Source of the DNA: an uncultured Chromatiaceae bacterium
GTDB lineage: Bacteria; Pseudomonadota; Gammaproteobacteria; Enterobacterales; Alteromonadaceae
Direction: 5' to 3'
Assembly: GCA_937978655.1 (NCBI GenBank)
Contig: CALJUX010000034.1
Location: 62,001-126,000 of the forward strand
Length of the DNA stretch: 64,000 nt
Shown: piece by piece, positions 35,800-44,461 of the stretch
Layout: every line of letters begins with the position of its first letter
How positions within the stretch are numbered: the first letter of the stretch is position 1
Notes under the pieces: generated by a model
What the model was told of the DNA's origin: nothing
The model's input: only the letters and a program-made list of their open reading frames with translations
Databases searched by the model: none
Made by a program: the position numbers and the translations under genes

Positions 35800-36363
35800 A
35801 TGGTTCAGACTGCAACGGCAGCCACTGCCGCGCCGGAAAACCCCACTGCTATTTTTGATACCGCCATTGCGCTTTTTATTCAAAGCGGGGAACGGCTGCT
35901 TGAGCTATTCGACAAATTATCCAAACCCGAACAACAAGCCAATGAAGTGCTAAAACGCGCCGCATTAGTGATGACCTTAACTGCGTGGGAAACCTTTATT
36001 GAAAGCTGGCTGAAAGCACAGATATGTCAAAAGCTGACCGCGCTCAAAGGCAGCTTTGCCGGTGACTATATCCAGAAGAAATTCACCGAATCTATCAACC
36101 AATTGAACAACCCAAACAGCCACAAAGTACGGCAACTGAGTCTGGAATTTTTGCAGTTTGATGTGACCGACCAGTGGCAATGGAACAACTTCGATAAACA
36201 GATGGTTTGTACACAACTGAATAAATATCTGGCCTTGCGCGGCGAAGTGGTGCATCAGGGAAGATCGAGTCACGACCCGAAAAATCCGCATTTGGTAAAA
36301 CGCGATGAGCTGGATAAAGCGATTCGGTTTTTTCGGGAGCTGGTTAGAGTGTCTGTCGGGTAA
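35800..36363 (+). CDS. RiboL-PSP-HEPN domain protein, candidate RNase of a defence module
   Basis: A 187-residue helical HEPN-superfamily protein. The WETFIESW helix (63-70) and the R-x4-H motif RGEVVH (Arg147-His152), the RNase signature of HEPN proteins, are intact. It resembles the MAE_28990/MAE_18760 group that sits beside DUF262 proteins in defence islands. Here a DUF262/HNH gene follows after 59 bases. AGGAGG precedes the start. It may act as an RNA-cleaving toxin or partner, but that role is inferred from family and context. Confidence 0.75.
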   Translation: MVQTATAATAAPENPTAIFDTAIALFIQSGERLLELFDKLSKPEQQANEVLKRAALVMTLTAWETFIESWLKAQICQKLTALKGSFAGDYIQKKFTESINQLNNPNSHKVRQLSLEFLQFDVTDQWQWNNFDKQMVCTQLNKYLALRGEVVHQGRSSHDPKNPHLVKRDELDKAIRFFRELVRVSVG

Positions 36364-36422
36364 ATTAAAAATTGAAAATAGAAACATCTCTGTAAAATTA
36401 TTTTAGTAATGGAATATACATC

Positions 36423-38002
36423 ATGGCGTCTCTAAATAAAATTACACCATCCAGCCCTAGGCTTGCATCGCTACTTTCAGATGTAGAAAGAGGCAATATA
36501 AAAATACCTGTATTTCAACGTGAATATATTTGGTCTGACGAGCAAATAATTAGTTTGCTCGATTCAATATATAGAGGGTATCCTGTCGGATCTTTACTCA
36601 TGTGGTCAACAAGGGAAGAATTAAAACATGAAAGAAACGTAGGTGGATTTGCGCTACCTAAAACCCCAGAGGATTACCCAGTTAATTACATACTTGATGG
36701 ACAACAAAGATTAACAACATTATACGGTGTCTTTCATTCAGATGAAAATACTGCTGATGCTACCCTAGCTGATAGGTTTAACATTTGCTACTTACCTGAC
36801 GAAGATACTTTCGTGCACCATCTTGCTGCTGGAAACAAGTCTAAAATCCATCTGAATACGATTCTTGATACAACAAAACTACTGATCGAACTTCCAAAAT
36901 TTAACGATTCACAAAAAAGCAAAATAGCAAAATAGCAAAACTTACAGAATCTTTTAAGGATTATGAATTTCCTATCGTAACAATTAGAGAAAGAAGCAAT
37001 AAGGAAGTTTGTAGCATTTTCCAAAGAATTAATTCATCAGGAACTCCACTTAGTAATCTTGAATTGCTCACAGCTTGGACATGGTCTGATCAATTTGACT
37101 TACGTCGAGAAATTGACGAACTATTAGATGCGCTGAAAGACAAAGGCTACGAAGAGATTGATCAACCGCTTCTACTAAGAATGCTAGCCTCCTTGACGTG
37201 CGGAACCATTGATTCTGACGATCTTGTCGATGTAGATCCCGCAACCTTAGTTGATGGCGTTAGAAAATTGAAAATTTCCGTTCTTGCTTCAGTTGATTTC
37301 CTCGAAGGACAGCTGAAAGTTAAAAATGTCGTATTCTTGCCTTTTCCAATTATGTTAATTCCCATTGCAAATTTCTATTCCTTGATACCAAAACCCAATG
37401 CAACACAAATTAGGCAGATTAGAAAATGGTTTTGGCAGTGTGCGCTCACCCTTAGATACAAAGCAGGAACAAATAGATTCGTAATAGAAGACTTGAAGAA
37501 AATAGAGAAAATTGCAAATGGAGAAACTCCATTTGATACTGTAAACCCATCTGTGCAAAGTGATTTATTCAATAGTACTTGGCGAATAAATTCCACTGCG
37601 GCAAAAGCTGCATTATGTCTAATGGCACAACTCAGACCTCGTTCATTTCTTACAGGTTCAGAAGTTGACTTAGGTGCAACACTATCTGCATATAATGCGA
37701 GACAGTTTCACCACATCTACCCCAAGGCACATTTAGCTGCGAAAGGTATTGCTTTCCACGAAGCAAATGTGATCTCAAATATTTGCTTTTTATCCGCATT
37801 TGAAAATAATTCAATAAGCGACAAAGATCCAAAAAATTATTTTTGCGACATCCCCGACGAACATAAAGACGAAATATTTAAAGCAGCACTCATACCTAAA
37901 GAAGCAACTGATGGGAAACTACCATTCAAAGATTTTATTAGCTTACGGAAAGCCCTGCTGATGGACAAGGCAAAAACACTTATCGAAAATGGTTATATTT
38001 GA
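36423..38002 (+). pseudogene. DUF262/HNH (GmrSD-like) restriction protein, frameshifted by an 8-bp duplication
   Basis: The first part (to 36935) has the DUF262 ParB-like core: IPVFQREYIW (28-37) and LDGQQRLTTL (91-100), motifs tied to NTP-driven DNA restriction in GmrSD-type systems. It stops at TAG 36933. The coding then continues in another frame (36907 on) as ...KLTESFKDYEFPIVTIRE and ends with a DUF1524/HNH-like domain (HHIYPKAHL ... NVISN ... SDKDP). At 36917-36938 the octamer AAAATAGC occurs twice; removing one copy restores a single frame of 523 codons. The gene is strikingly AT-rich compared with its neighbours, a sign of transfer. It is a broken type IV-like restriction gene unless the duplication reverts. 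Confidence 0.8.
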
Positions 38003-38218
38003 AATAAAAAACGTCATTGTGCAAAGCGTATATTTCAAAAATACTTTATTGAATTTGATTATTTAATATTCTTAATTAAATAATATTATAGAATATAATG
38101 ATTTAATGCGCTATTAAATTGACTTATCAAAGTCTAGAGATCAGCTGGACCTTGGATAATCTCAGAGAGTATTTTGTGAAGCTGCCGGAAAAGCACAACA
38201 TTCGTTGCGCTTTAAACC
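38003..38218. other. AT-rich spacer after the DUF262 gene
   Basis: Very AT-rich sequence (notably 38040-38110) with no coding frame or recognised motif. It joins the AT-rich DUF262 gene to the ilvA remnant and is probably part of the transferred DNA. Confidence 0.5.
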
Positions 38219-38458
38219 CCGACTTGACGCGTCAAAAACGCCCGATATGAACTATTCCCACTGACCAGCTGACATAGATAACCCAAAGCCTGTAAATACC
38301 CTCCAATCTCAGACGGATCAGCAATCAAAAAAACTAGCCAGGACGTCGCCGGGGTATTCCGGGAAGTTGGGGACATGCTCGTTAGCCAGACGCGGTGGCA
38401 TGCCGCCGACCATTTGGCGGACGTGCAGTTTGGCCAGTTCGTCGTCGGATAAATTCTG
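38219..38458 (-). pseudogene. Degraded duplicate of the ilvA 3' end
   Basis: On the minus strand this stretch encodes fragments matching the C-terminus of IlvA: LSDDELAKLHVRQMVGGMPPRL, then after a deletion and frameshift SEIGGYLQALGY and LVSGNSSYRAFLT. The intact gene (40257 on) reads LSDDELAKLHVRHMVGGMPPRL, AEIEGHLEALGY and LVSGNSSYRTFLT. About 28 codons between FPEYPG and DVLAGFE are missing. The best stretch is about nine-tenths identical in DNA. The fragment and the real ilvA bracket the Fic gene in the same orientation. Confidence 0.85.
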
Positions 38459-38480
38459 TAGCGGAATACTCCACCTCGGC

Positions 38481-38580
38481 AATTTATAACTGAAATAGCA
38501 ATTTTGTAAGTAAAAATGCCCGAACATAAGTCATAACTAGACTTTGTAAGTGGATAGGCCATCTTGTAAGTGCTATTGTG
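38481..38580. repeat. Five-unit repeat array with an exact 20-bp period upstream of the Fic gene
   Basis: Related octamers occur at exactly 20-base spacing: TTATAACT (38484), TTGTAAGT (38504), ACATAAGT (38524), TTGTAAGT (38544) and TTGTAAGT (38564). Three are identical; two share the TAA core. Two helical turns per unit place them on one face of the DNA, as in an array for a cooperatively binding regulator. It ends 48 bases before the Fic start. Confidence 0.65.
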
Positions 38581-38627
38581 GGAAAATAAACGTTATTACT
38601 GCAGAAAAAGCGAAAGGAGGCCAGCTC

Positions 38628-40181
38628 ATGAAACCAGTTGGGTACACTTATCTGAACCAGTTTTATAAGTTACTGCTTCCTAAACTAAATGTCGAGGTGT
38701 TTTCGGACGCGGCAGTGACTGACGTACGTATGGTGCAGTATGGTGCGTCCCGTCGGAAAGTGCTCCCGGTGACAGGCAAAATGCCGGAATCTCCATACGA
38801 ACATATGTGCGCTGCAATCAAATATCAGGGCATCAGGCTACATTTCTTTGCTGCCATGTTTAAAGTTATTGATATAAAAGAGTTTACTGACTTTATCACC
38901 AGCGCGCCGCAGGCGAAATACCACAGAGTACTGTGGTTTTTATATGAATGGCTGATGGACCAGGAACTGCCGATCCCGACACTGAGCAGTGGTAACTACA
39001 TTAAATTGTTTGAAGACGAATTTTATTACACCCTGCAAGGCGGCTCACGCAACAAAAGAATGCGCGTGATAAATAATGCCATTGGCACTAGGGATTATTG
39101 TCCGACGGTACGCAAGACAAAAGCTATTCAGCACATCGCCGGTATCGATATCTATAAGACAGCCTATGCCAAAATGCAGAATTTTGGTGATGTCCTTTCA
39201 ACCGATGTGCTCGGCCGTTCAATCAACTATCTATATACCAAAGAAACCAAGTCGTCAGTTGAGATAGAAAATGAAACGCCTGACAAACAACGGATGCAGC
39301 GTTTTCTCAACGCAATCAAAAATGTCGGATTGTTTGAGCTGAACAAACACAAACTGATTGATATTCAAAATCAGATCGTTGCAGATCGGATGAAAGCTGA
39401 TGATTACAGAACCGACGAGATCTATGTGGGCAGCACCATCCAGCGCTACGGTATGCACGATGAGGATGTTCATTATATCGGCCCGCTGGCAAAACACGTC
39501 CCCGGTATGATGCAGGGGCTATTCAGCACCCACGAAAATCTGATGCTGGATAGGAGCATGCCGGCCCTTATTCATGCTGCGGTGATTTCTTTTGCAGAAG
39601 TGTATATCCATCCCTTTATTGACGGGAATGGCCGGTTACATCGCTATCTGATCCATGACGTAATGAAACAGCGCGAATCCACGCATAAGTTTATTATTCC
39701 CATATCGGCGGCTATTTTGCGCAATAGCCAACGCTATGATGAAGTATTGGAGAGTATTTCCAGACCCATTCAGTCGATGATTGAATATTCTTTCTCGGCT
39801 GAGTCGCAGATTATGATCCATAACGATATCGAATATATGTACCGGTATCCGGATTTCACCGAGCATGTAACATTTGTCTACGAAATGATGGAAACTGCAG
39901 TTGCATCCGAGCTGATAGAAGAAATTTGCTTACTGATTTGCTTTGACACGATTAAAAATTTCATTAACCGCAGCTGTGACATGCCCAATAAACACCTCGA
40001 CCATTTGGTATCGCTGCTATTAAGCAATAATGGTGTAGTTTCTAAAGCCAAACTCAATCAGGTCCTGCAGTTTATCGACGAGACGCTGCTGTTATCTGTA
40101 GAAGCGATTGCCATAGACATCATCGGTACGGTGAAATCTAAATTTTCCATCGATGTAACCGAAGTAATGAATCGCAAGTGA
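38628..40181 (+). CDS. Fic family protein (predicted AMP-transferase) with own inhibitory motif
   Basis: A 517-residue protein. The Fic motif HPFIDGNGRLHR (328-339) is complete, with catalytic His and anion-binding GNGR, so it can probably transfer AMP from ATP to a protein target. Upstream, SSVEIEN (209-215) fits the autoinhibitory pattern S/T-xxx-E-G/N, placing the regulatory helix N-terminal to the Fic core (class II). The C-terminal part is helical. ATG 38628 follows a strong AAAGGAGG. It is an isolated gene with a repeat-array upstream and is flanked by ilvA 3' sequences. The target is unknown; roles in phage defence or stress arrest are possible. Confidence 0.87.
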   Translation: MKPVGYTYLNQFYKLLLPKLNVEVFSDAAVTDVRMVQYGASRRKVLPVTGKMPESPYEHMCAAIKYQGIRLHFFAAMFKVIDIKEFTDFITSAPQAKYHRVLWFLYEWLMDQELPIPTLSSGNYIKLFEDEFYYTLQGGSRNKRMRVINNAIGTRDYCPTVRKTKAIQHIAGIDIYKTAYAKMQNFGDVLSTDVLGRSINYLYTKETKSSVEIENETPDKQRMQRFLNAIKNVGLFELNKHKLIDIQNQIVADRMKADDYRTDEIYVGSTIQRYGMHDEDVHYIGPLAKHVPGMMQGLFSTHENLMLDRSMPALIHAAVISFAEVYIHPFIDGNGRLHRYLIHDVMKQRESTHKFIIPISAAILRNSQRYDEVLESISRPIQSMIEYSFSAESQIMIHNDIEYMYRYPDFTEHVTFVYEMMETAVASELIEEICLLICFDTIKNFINRSCDMPNKHLDHLVSLLLSNNGVVSKAKLNQVLQFIDETLLLSVEAIAIDIIGTVKSKFSIDVTEVMNRK

Positions 40182-40188
40182 CAATATT

Positions 40189-40255
40189 GCCCTTCGCAGA
40201 ACGAAGGGCGTGGAGTCGGAAAACTAGAGACTCACGGGCGACCGCAAGGGTCGCC
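40189..40255. other. Two hairpins in the convergent Fic/ilvA gap
   Basis: GCCCTTCG/CGAAGGGC (40189-40196, 40202-40209) follows the Fic stop, and GGCGACC/GGTCGCC (40237-40243, 40249-40255) directly follows the ilvA stop on the minus strand. Neither has a T-run, so they are probably 3'-end stabilising stems rather than classical intrinsic terminators. Confidence 0.5.
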
Positions 40256-40256
40256 A

Positions 40257-41894
40257 TTACTGTGCAGTCAAAAAAGTCCGATAAGAACTATTCCCGCTGA
40301 CCAGCTGATACGGATATCCCAAAGCCTCTAAATGGCCTTCAATCTCGGCAGGTTCGGCAATCTCAAAGCCTGCCAACACATCACCAGTCGCAGCGCCGTG
40401 GTTGCGGTAGTGGAACAAGGTGATGTTCCATTTTTCGCCGAGGGTGTTGAGGAAGTTCATCAGGGCGCCGGGGTATTCCGGGAAGTTGAACTGGTAGACT
40501 TGTTCGTTGACCAGGCGCGGTGGCATGCCGCCGACCATGTGGCGGACGTGCAGTTTGGCGAGTTCGTCGTCGGATAAATCCTGGAACTGATAACCGGCGT
40601 CGGTCAGGGCTTGGGTCACTTGCGCCAGTTCCTGCGCGCCGTTACGCAGTTTAATCCCAACAAAAATATGCGCTTTGTTGTCGCTGGCGTAGCGGTAGTT
40701 AAATTCGGTGATGGCGCGGCCGCCGAGTGTCTGGCAGAAGCGGCGGAAACTGCCTTTTTCTTCCGGAATAGTCACAGCAAATACCGCTTCTTTTTTCTCA
40801 CCCAGTTCACAGCGCTCGGATACATAGCGCAGCGTGTCAAAGTTCAGGTTCGCGCCGCTTAATACTGCCGCTAACTGCGTCTGTTCGTTCACATCGCCGG
40901 TCTGGCTATGTTGCTGGGCGTATTTTTTCAGGCCCGCTAAGGCCAAAGCACCAGCCGGTTCGGCGACGGCGCGTAAGTCTTCAAAGATGTCTTTGATGGC
41001 AGCGCAGATTTCGTCGCTGGTGACTGTCACCACTTCGTCGCAAAACAGCTGGGCCAGTTTAAAGGTTTCAGTGCCGATGCGTTTGACTGCCACGCCGTCG
41101 GCGAATAGGCCAACGCGGTCCAAGGTCACAGGTTCACCGGCTTTGAGCGCGGCGTCTAAACAGGCGGCGTCGTCCGGCTCTACGCCGATGACCCGCACAT
41201 TCGGCAGTACCGCTTTGATATAAACCGCCATACCGGCGAGTAGTCCACCGCCGCCGACCGGAATAAATACGGCGTTGAGCTGGTTGTTTTGCGTCAGGAG
41301 TTCTTTCGCTACAGTGCCCTGGCCGGCGATGACATCAACATCGTCAAACGGCGGAATGTAAGTGGCGCCGGTGCTTTTTGCCAGTTCGATGGCGTGGCGG
41401 TTGGCTTCGTCAAAGGCGGTGCCGTGCAGCAGCACATTGCCGCCAAAACTGCGCACTGCGCTGACTTTGATTTCTGGTGTAGTGATTGGCATCACAATAG
41501 TGGCGTGCAGGCCTAATTTGCTGGCCGACAACGCCACGCCCTGGGCGTGATTACCGGCCGACGCGCATATAACCCGCGTGCTGTCTAAAGTGCCTGCAGC
41601 CGTGGCTTTCGCCGCCACTTTATGTAGCTTATGAAAAGCGCCCCGCAGCTTAAAGGAATATACCGGCTGATGGTCTTCGCGTTTGAGTTCCACCTGGCAG
41701 CCGAGGCGTTTGCTCAGTTTTGGCATTGCCTGCAACGGGGTTTCGACCGCTGCCTGATACACCGGCGACAGCAGGATTTCGCGCAGATAATGTTGTTGCA
41801 AAGCAGCACGTTCGTCCGCCGGATGAGCTTGTAACGCCGCAGCGCCCCCGGCAGGTACTGAGCCTGCCGCAGCCACTTGTTGTAACGCAGTCAT
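40257..41894 (-). CDS. ilvA: Threonine ammonia-lyase (threonine deaminase), biosynthetic
   Basis: A 545-residue PLP enzyme that converts threonine to 2-oxobutanoate, the first committed step to isoleucine. The PLP lysine motif (VYSFKLRGA), the glycine-rich GGGGLLAG cofactor loop and the C-terminal pair of ACT-like regulatory domains are present, so feedback inhibition by isoleucine is expected. ATG 41894 has AAGGCGAG at good spacing; the frame stays open to 41939 without support. It is the last gene of the ilv operon, 63 bases after ilvD. A degraded second copy of its 3' end lies beyond the Fic gene. Confidence 0.95.
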   Translation of the reverse strand: MTALQQVAAAGSVPAGGAAALQAHPADERAALQQHYLREILLSPVYQAAVETPLQAMPKLSKRLGCQVELKREDHQPVYSFKLRGAFHKLHKVAAKATAAGTLDSTRVICASAGNHAQGVALSASKLGLHATIVMPITTPEIKVSAVRSFGGNVLLHGTAFDEANRHAIELAKSTGATYIPPFDDVDVIAGQGTVAKELLTQNNQLNAVFIPVGGGGLLAGMAVYIKAVLPNVRVIGVEPDDAACLDAALKAGEPVTLDRVGLFADGVAVKRIGTETFKLAQLFCDEVVTVTSDEICAAIKDIFEDLRAVAEPAGALALAGLKKYAQQHSQTGDVNEQTQLAAVLSGANLNFDTLRYVSERCELGEKKEAVFAVTIPEEKGSFRRFCQTLGGRAITEFNYRYASDNKAHIFVGIKLRNGAQELAQVTQALTDAGYQFQDLSDDELAKLHVRHMVGGMPPRLVNEQVYQFNFPEYPGALMNFLNTLGEKWNITLFHYRNHGAATGDVLAGFEIAEPAEIEGHLEALGYPYQLVSGNSSYRTFLTAQ

Positions 41895-41957
41895 TTTTCT
41901 CGCCTTTCTGATTGGCCGGGCAGTGGTTTTTTTACCCACAGCGCCGGCCTGAAACTA

Positions 41958-43808
41958 TTAGTCTTCCAGCTTGGACAAATCGCGCACCGCGCCTTTGTCG
42001 GCTGAGCTTGCCAATAAGGCATAGGCTTTCAGTGCCGGGCTGACGTAACGGGTACGGTCAACCGGTTTCCAGCCTTGTTTGCCTTTGGCGTCCATCGCAG
42101 CGCGGCGCGCCGTCAGGGTTTCGTCAGAAATTCGAATGTTAATACTGCGGTTTGGAATGTCGATGTCGATGCCGTCGCCTTCTTCAACCAGCGCAATGGC
42201 ACCGCCACTGGCCGCTTCCGGTGAAACGTGGCCAATCGATAAACCAGAAGTACCGCCGGAGAAACGGCCGTCGGTGATTAAGGCACAAGCCTTACCCAGC
42301 CCCATCGATTTTAAGTAGCTGGTTGGGTACAACATTTCTTGCATACCCGGGCCGCCTTTTGGCCCTTCGTAGCGAATAACCACCACGTCGCCGGCCACCA
42401 CACGGCCAGCCAGAATCGCCGCTACGGCGTCGTCCTGGCTTTCGAAGATCCGCGCCACACCGTTAAACACCAGGTTGTCTTTGTCGACGCCGGCGGTTTT
42501 AACGATACAGCCGTTTGGCGCCAGATTGCCGAATAACACGGCTAAACCACCGTCCTGTGAATACGCATGCTCTTTGCTGCGGATACAGCCGTTTTCGCGG
42601 TCATCGTCCAGCGTCGGGTAACGGCAATTTTGCGAAAACGCCTGGGTGGTGCGAATGCCGGCCGGGCCGGCGCGGTAGAAGTCTTTTACTGCCTGATCTT
42701 GCGTGGTCATGATGTCAAAACGGTTTAATACATCACCGAGTGAACTGCCAGCCACATGCGGCGTGTCCGGGTTGACCAGGCCAGCGCGCTGTAATTCGGC
42801 CAGAATGGCGACCACACCACCGGCGCGGTGCACATCTTCCATATGGTATTTCTGCGTCGACGGCGCCACTTTGGATAAATGCGGCACGATGCGCGACAGC
42901 CGGTCGATGTCGGCCATGCCAAAATCTACTTCAGCTTCAATGGCGGCGGCGAGTAAATGCAGCACTGTGTTGGTAGAGCCGCCCATCGCGATGTCCAGCA
43001 TCATGGCGTTTTCAAAAGCAGTTTTATTGGCGATAGAACGTGGCAGCGCAGTGACGTCGTCCTGTTGATACCAACGGTTACACAGCTCCATGATGCGCTT
43101 GCCGGCGCTGACAAACAGCTCGCGGCGGTCGGCGTGTGTCGCCAGCATCGAGCCATTGCCCGGCTGACCTAAACCTAAGGCTTCGACTAAACAGTTCATC
43201 GAGTTGGCGGTGAACATGCCGGAACAAGAGCCGCAAGTCGGGCAGGCGCTGCGTTCGATTTTTTCGCTGTCGGCGTCCGACACATTCGGGTTGGCGGCCG
43301 ACACCATGGCGTCGACTAAATCCAGCTTGATGATTTGGTCGGACAGTTTGGTTTTGCCGGCTTCCATCGGGCCACCGGAGACAAAAATCGCCGGAATATT
43401 CAGGCGCAGCGCGGCCATTAACATGCCGGGGGTGATTTTGTCGCAGTTGGAGATACAGACCATGGCGTCGGCACAGTGGCCGTTCACCATATATTCGACT
43501 GAGTCGGCGATGATTTCGCGCGACGGCAGGCTGTACAGCATACCGCCGTGGCCCATCGCGATGCCGTCGTCGATAGCGATAGTGTTAAATTCTTTGGCGA
43601 TACCGCCGGCGGCTTCGATGGCTTCTGCCACCAACTTACCCAAATCGCGTAAATGCACGTGACCCGGTACGAACTGGGTAAATGAGTTCACCACTGCGAT
43701 GATCGGTTTACCAAAGTCGGTGTCTTTGACACCAGTGGCGCGCCACAAGGCACGGGCACCCGCCATATTGCGGCCTTCGGTGGTTGTGGCTGAACGTAAT
43801 TTAGGCAT
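41958..43808 (-). CDS. ilvD: Dihydroxy-acid dehydratase
   Basis: A 616-residue Fe-S dehydratase making the 2-oxo acids of isoleucine and valine. The cluster and active-site motifs are intact: CISNCDKITPGM and CPTCGSCSGMFTANSMNC, with the C-terminal GRFSGGTSGLSIGH. The length is standard. The AGGAG site sits nine bases before the ATG. It follows ilvM across a 357-base structured gap and precedes ilvA. Confidence 0.97.
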   Translation of the reverse strand: MPKLRSATTTEGRNMAGARALWRATGVKDTDFGKPIIAVVNSFTQFVPGHVHLRDLGKLVAEAIEAAGGIAKEFNTIAIDDGIAMGHGGMLYSLPSREIIADSVEYMVNGHCADAMVCISNCDKITPGMLMAALRLNIPAIFVSGGPMEAGKTKLSDQIIKLDLVDAMVSAANPNVSDADSEKIERSACPTCGSCSGMFTANSMNCLVEALGLGQPGNGSMLATHADRRELFVSAGKRIMELCNRWYQQDDVTALPRSIANKTAFENAMMLDIAMGGSTNTVLHLLAAAIEAEVDFGMADIDRLSRIVPHLSKVAPSTQKYHMEDVHRAGGVVAILAELQRAGLVNPDTPHVAGSSLGDVLNRFDIMTTQDQAVKDFYRAGPAGIRTTQAFSQNCRYPTLDDDRENGCIRSKEHAYSQDGGLAVLFGNLAPNGCIVKTAGVDKDNLVFNGVARIFESQDDAVAAILAGRVVAGDVVVIRYEGPKGGPGMQEMLYPTSYLKSMGLGKACALITDGRFSGGTSGLSIGHVSPEAASGGAIALVEEGDGIDIDIPNRSINIRISDETLTARRAAMDAKGKQGWKPVDRTRYVSPALKAYALLASSADKGAVRDLSKLED

Positions 43809-43920
43809 GCAATTTACTCCTGCATAGGCAAATTTAAAGATGCGGCGCCAATCTGTTGTTTATCTGAAAGATGCATGCGCCAGCATCGGGTTTTGGGTTC
43901 AGGGCCACTTGGTTGTAACG

Positions 43921-44141
43921 TCACCGCCTGTGGCGGTGATCATGCCGGGCTTTATAGGTGCCCGTGCTTTTTTATGTTGCCGGATTTCGGTCCGGCGCCG
44001 TCTATTTAGTTCTCTCGGCTGTCACGCAGCTGCACTGGGCTCTGGCGAACACATGGAGCAGACCCTCTGCGGCAGGGAAGCCGCAGAGGAGCCCCCATGG
44101 ATGGGTTCACGGCGTGTCTGCGGAATGTTTCGCCAGAGTCC
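43921..44141 (-). repeat. Structured non-coding element between ilvM and ilvD
   Basis: The 357-base ilvM-ilvD gap has no gene but several strong stems: TCACCGCC/GGCGGTGA (43921-43939), GCCGGA/TCCGGC (43979-43996), CCTCTGCGGC/GCCGCAGAGG (44064-44089), and a long-range CTCTGGCGAA/TTCGCCAGAG pair (44040-44049, 44129-44138) enclosing the previous one. The outer element looks like a mobile intergenic repeat inserted in the operon. Enteric operons carry ilvE at this position. Confidence 0.6.
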
Positions 44142-44165
44142 AGCACCACGATATCGCCTTCGTCA

Positions 44166-44444
44166 TCAAGCCCTAAGCGCACCGGCTTCGGCCTGATGCA
44201 GCTCCAAATTCAGCACGTCGTACAGTTTATTCAGCTGATTAACCAGCAGGCTGATCGGCTTGTCGCTGACCACGCTTAAGGTTATCAGTAAACCACTCAC
44301 ATCAGCCAGCGGCTTTAGTTCAAGGCCGGCTAAAGTAAAACCACGGTAGCGGGTGACCTGCAGTAAGCGTTCGACCGCGACGGCTTCGTGGCGGGTCTGG
44401 ATGGTCAACGTATGCTGAGTTGACAAGGTATGCGGGTGGCTCAT
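44166..44444 (-). CDS. ilvM: Acetolactate synthase II small (regulatory) subunit
   Basis: A 92-residue ACT-domain protein of the IlvM type (HTLTIQTRHEAVAVERLLQVTRYRGF start), partner of IlvG. ATG 44444 has GAGGAAC eight bases upstream; a second in-frame ATG at 44459 is possible. It lies 17 bases after the ilvG stop. Confidence 0.88.
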   Translation of the reverse strand: MSHPHTLSTQHTLTIQTRHEAVAVERLLQVTRYRGFTLAGLELKPLADVSGLLITLSVVSDKPISLLVNQLNKLYDVLNLELHQAEAGALRA

Positions 44445-44461
44445 GGCTGTGTTCCTCATGG

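Noticed and set aside
38481..38580. CRISPR array
   Set aside because: The 20-bp units share only about 8 bases, with no 25-40 bp repeats or cas genes.
43840..44196. Plus-strand 118-residue frame between ilvD and ilvM
   Set aside because: It reads through palindromic repeat sequence and overlaps the ilvM end; no ribosome site and no protein-like domain.
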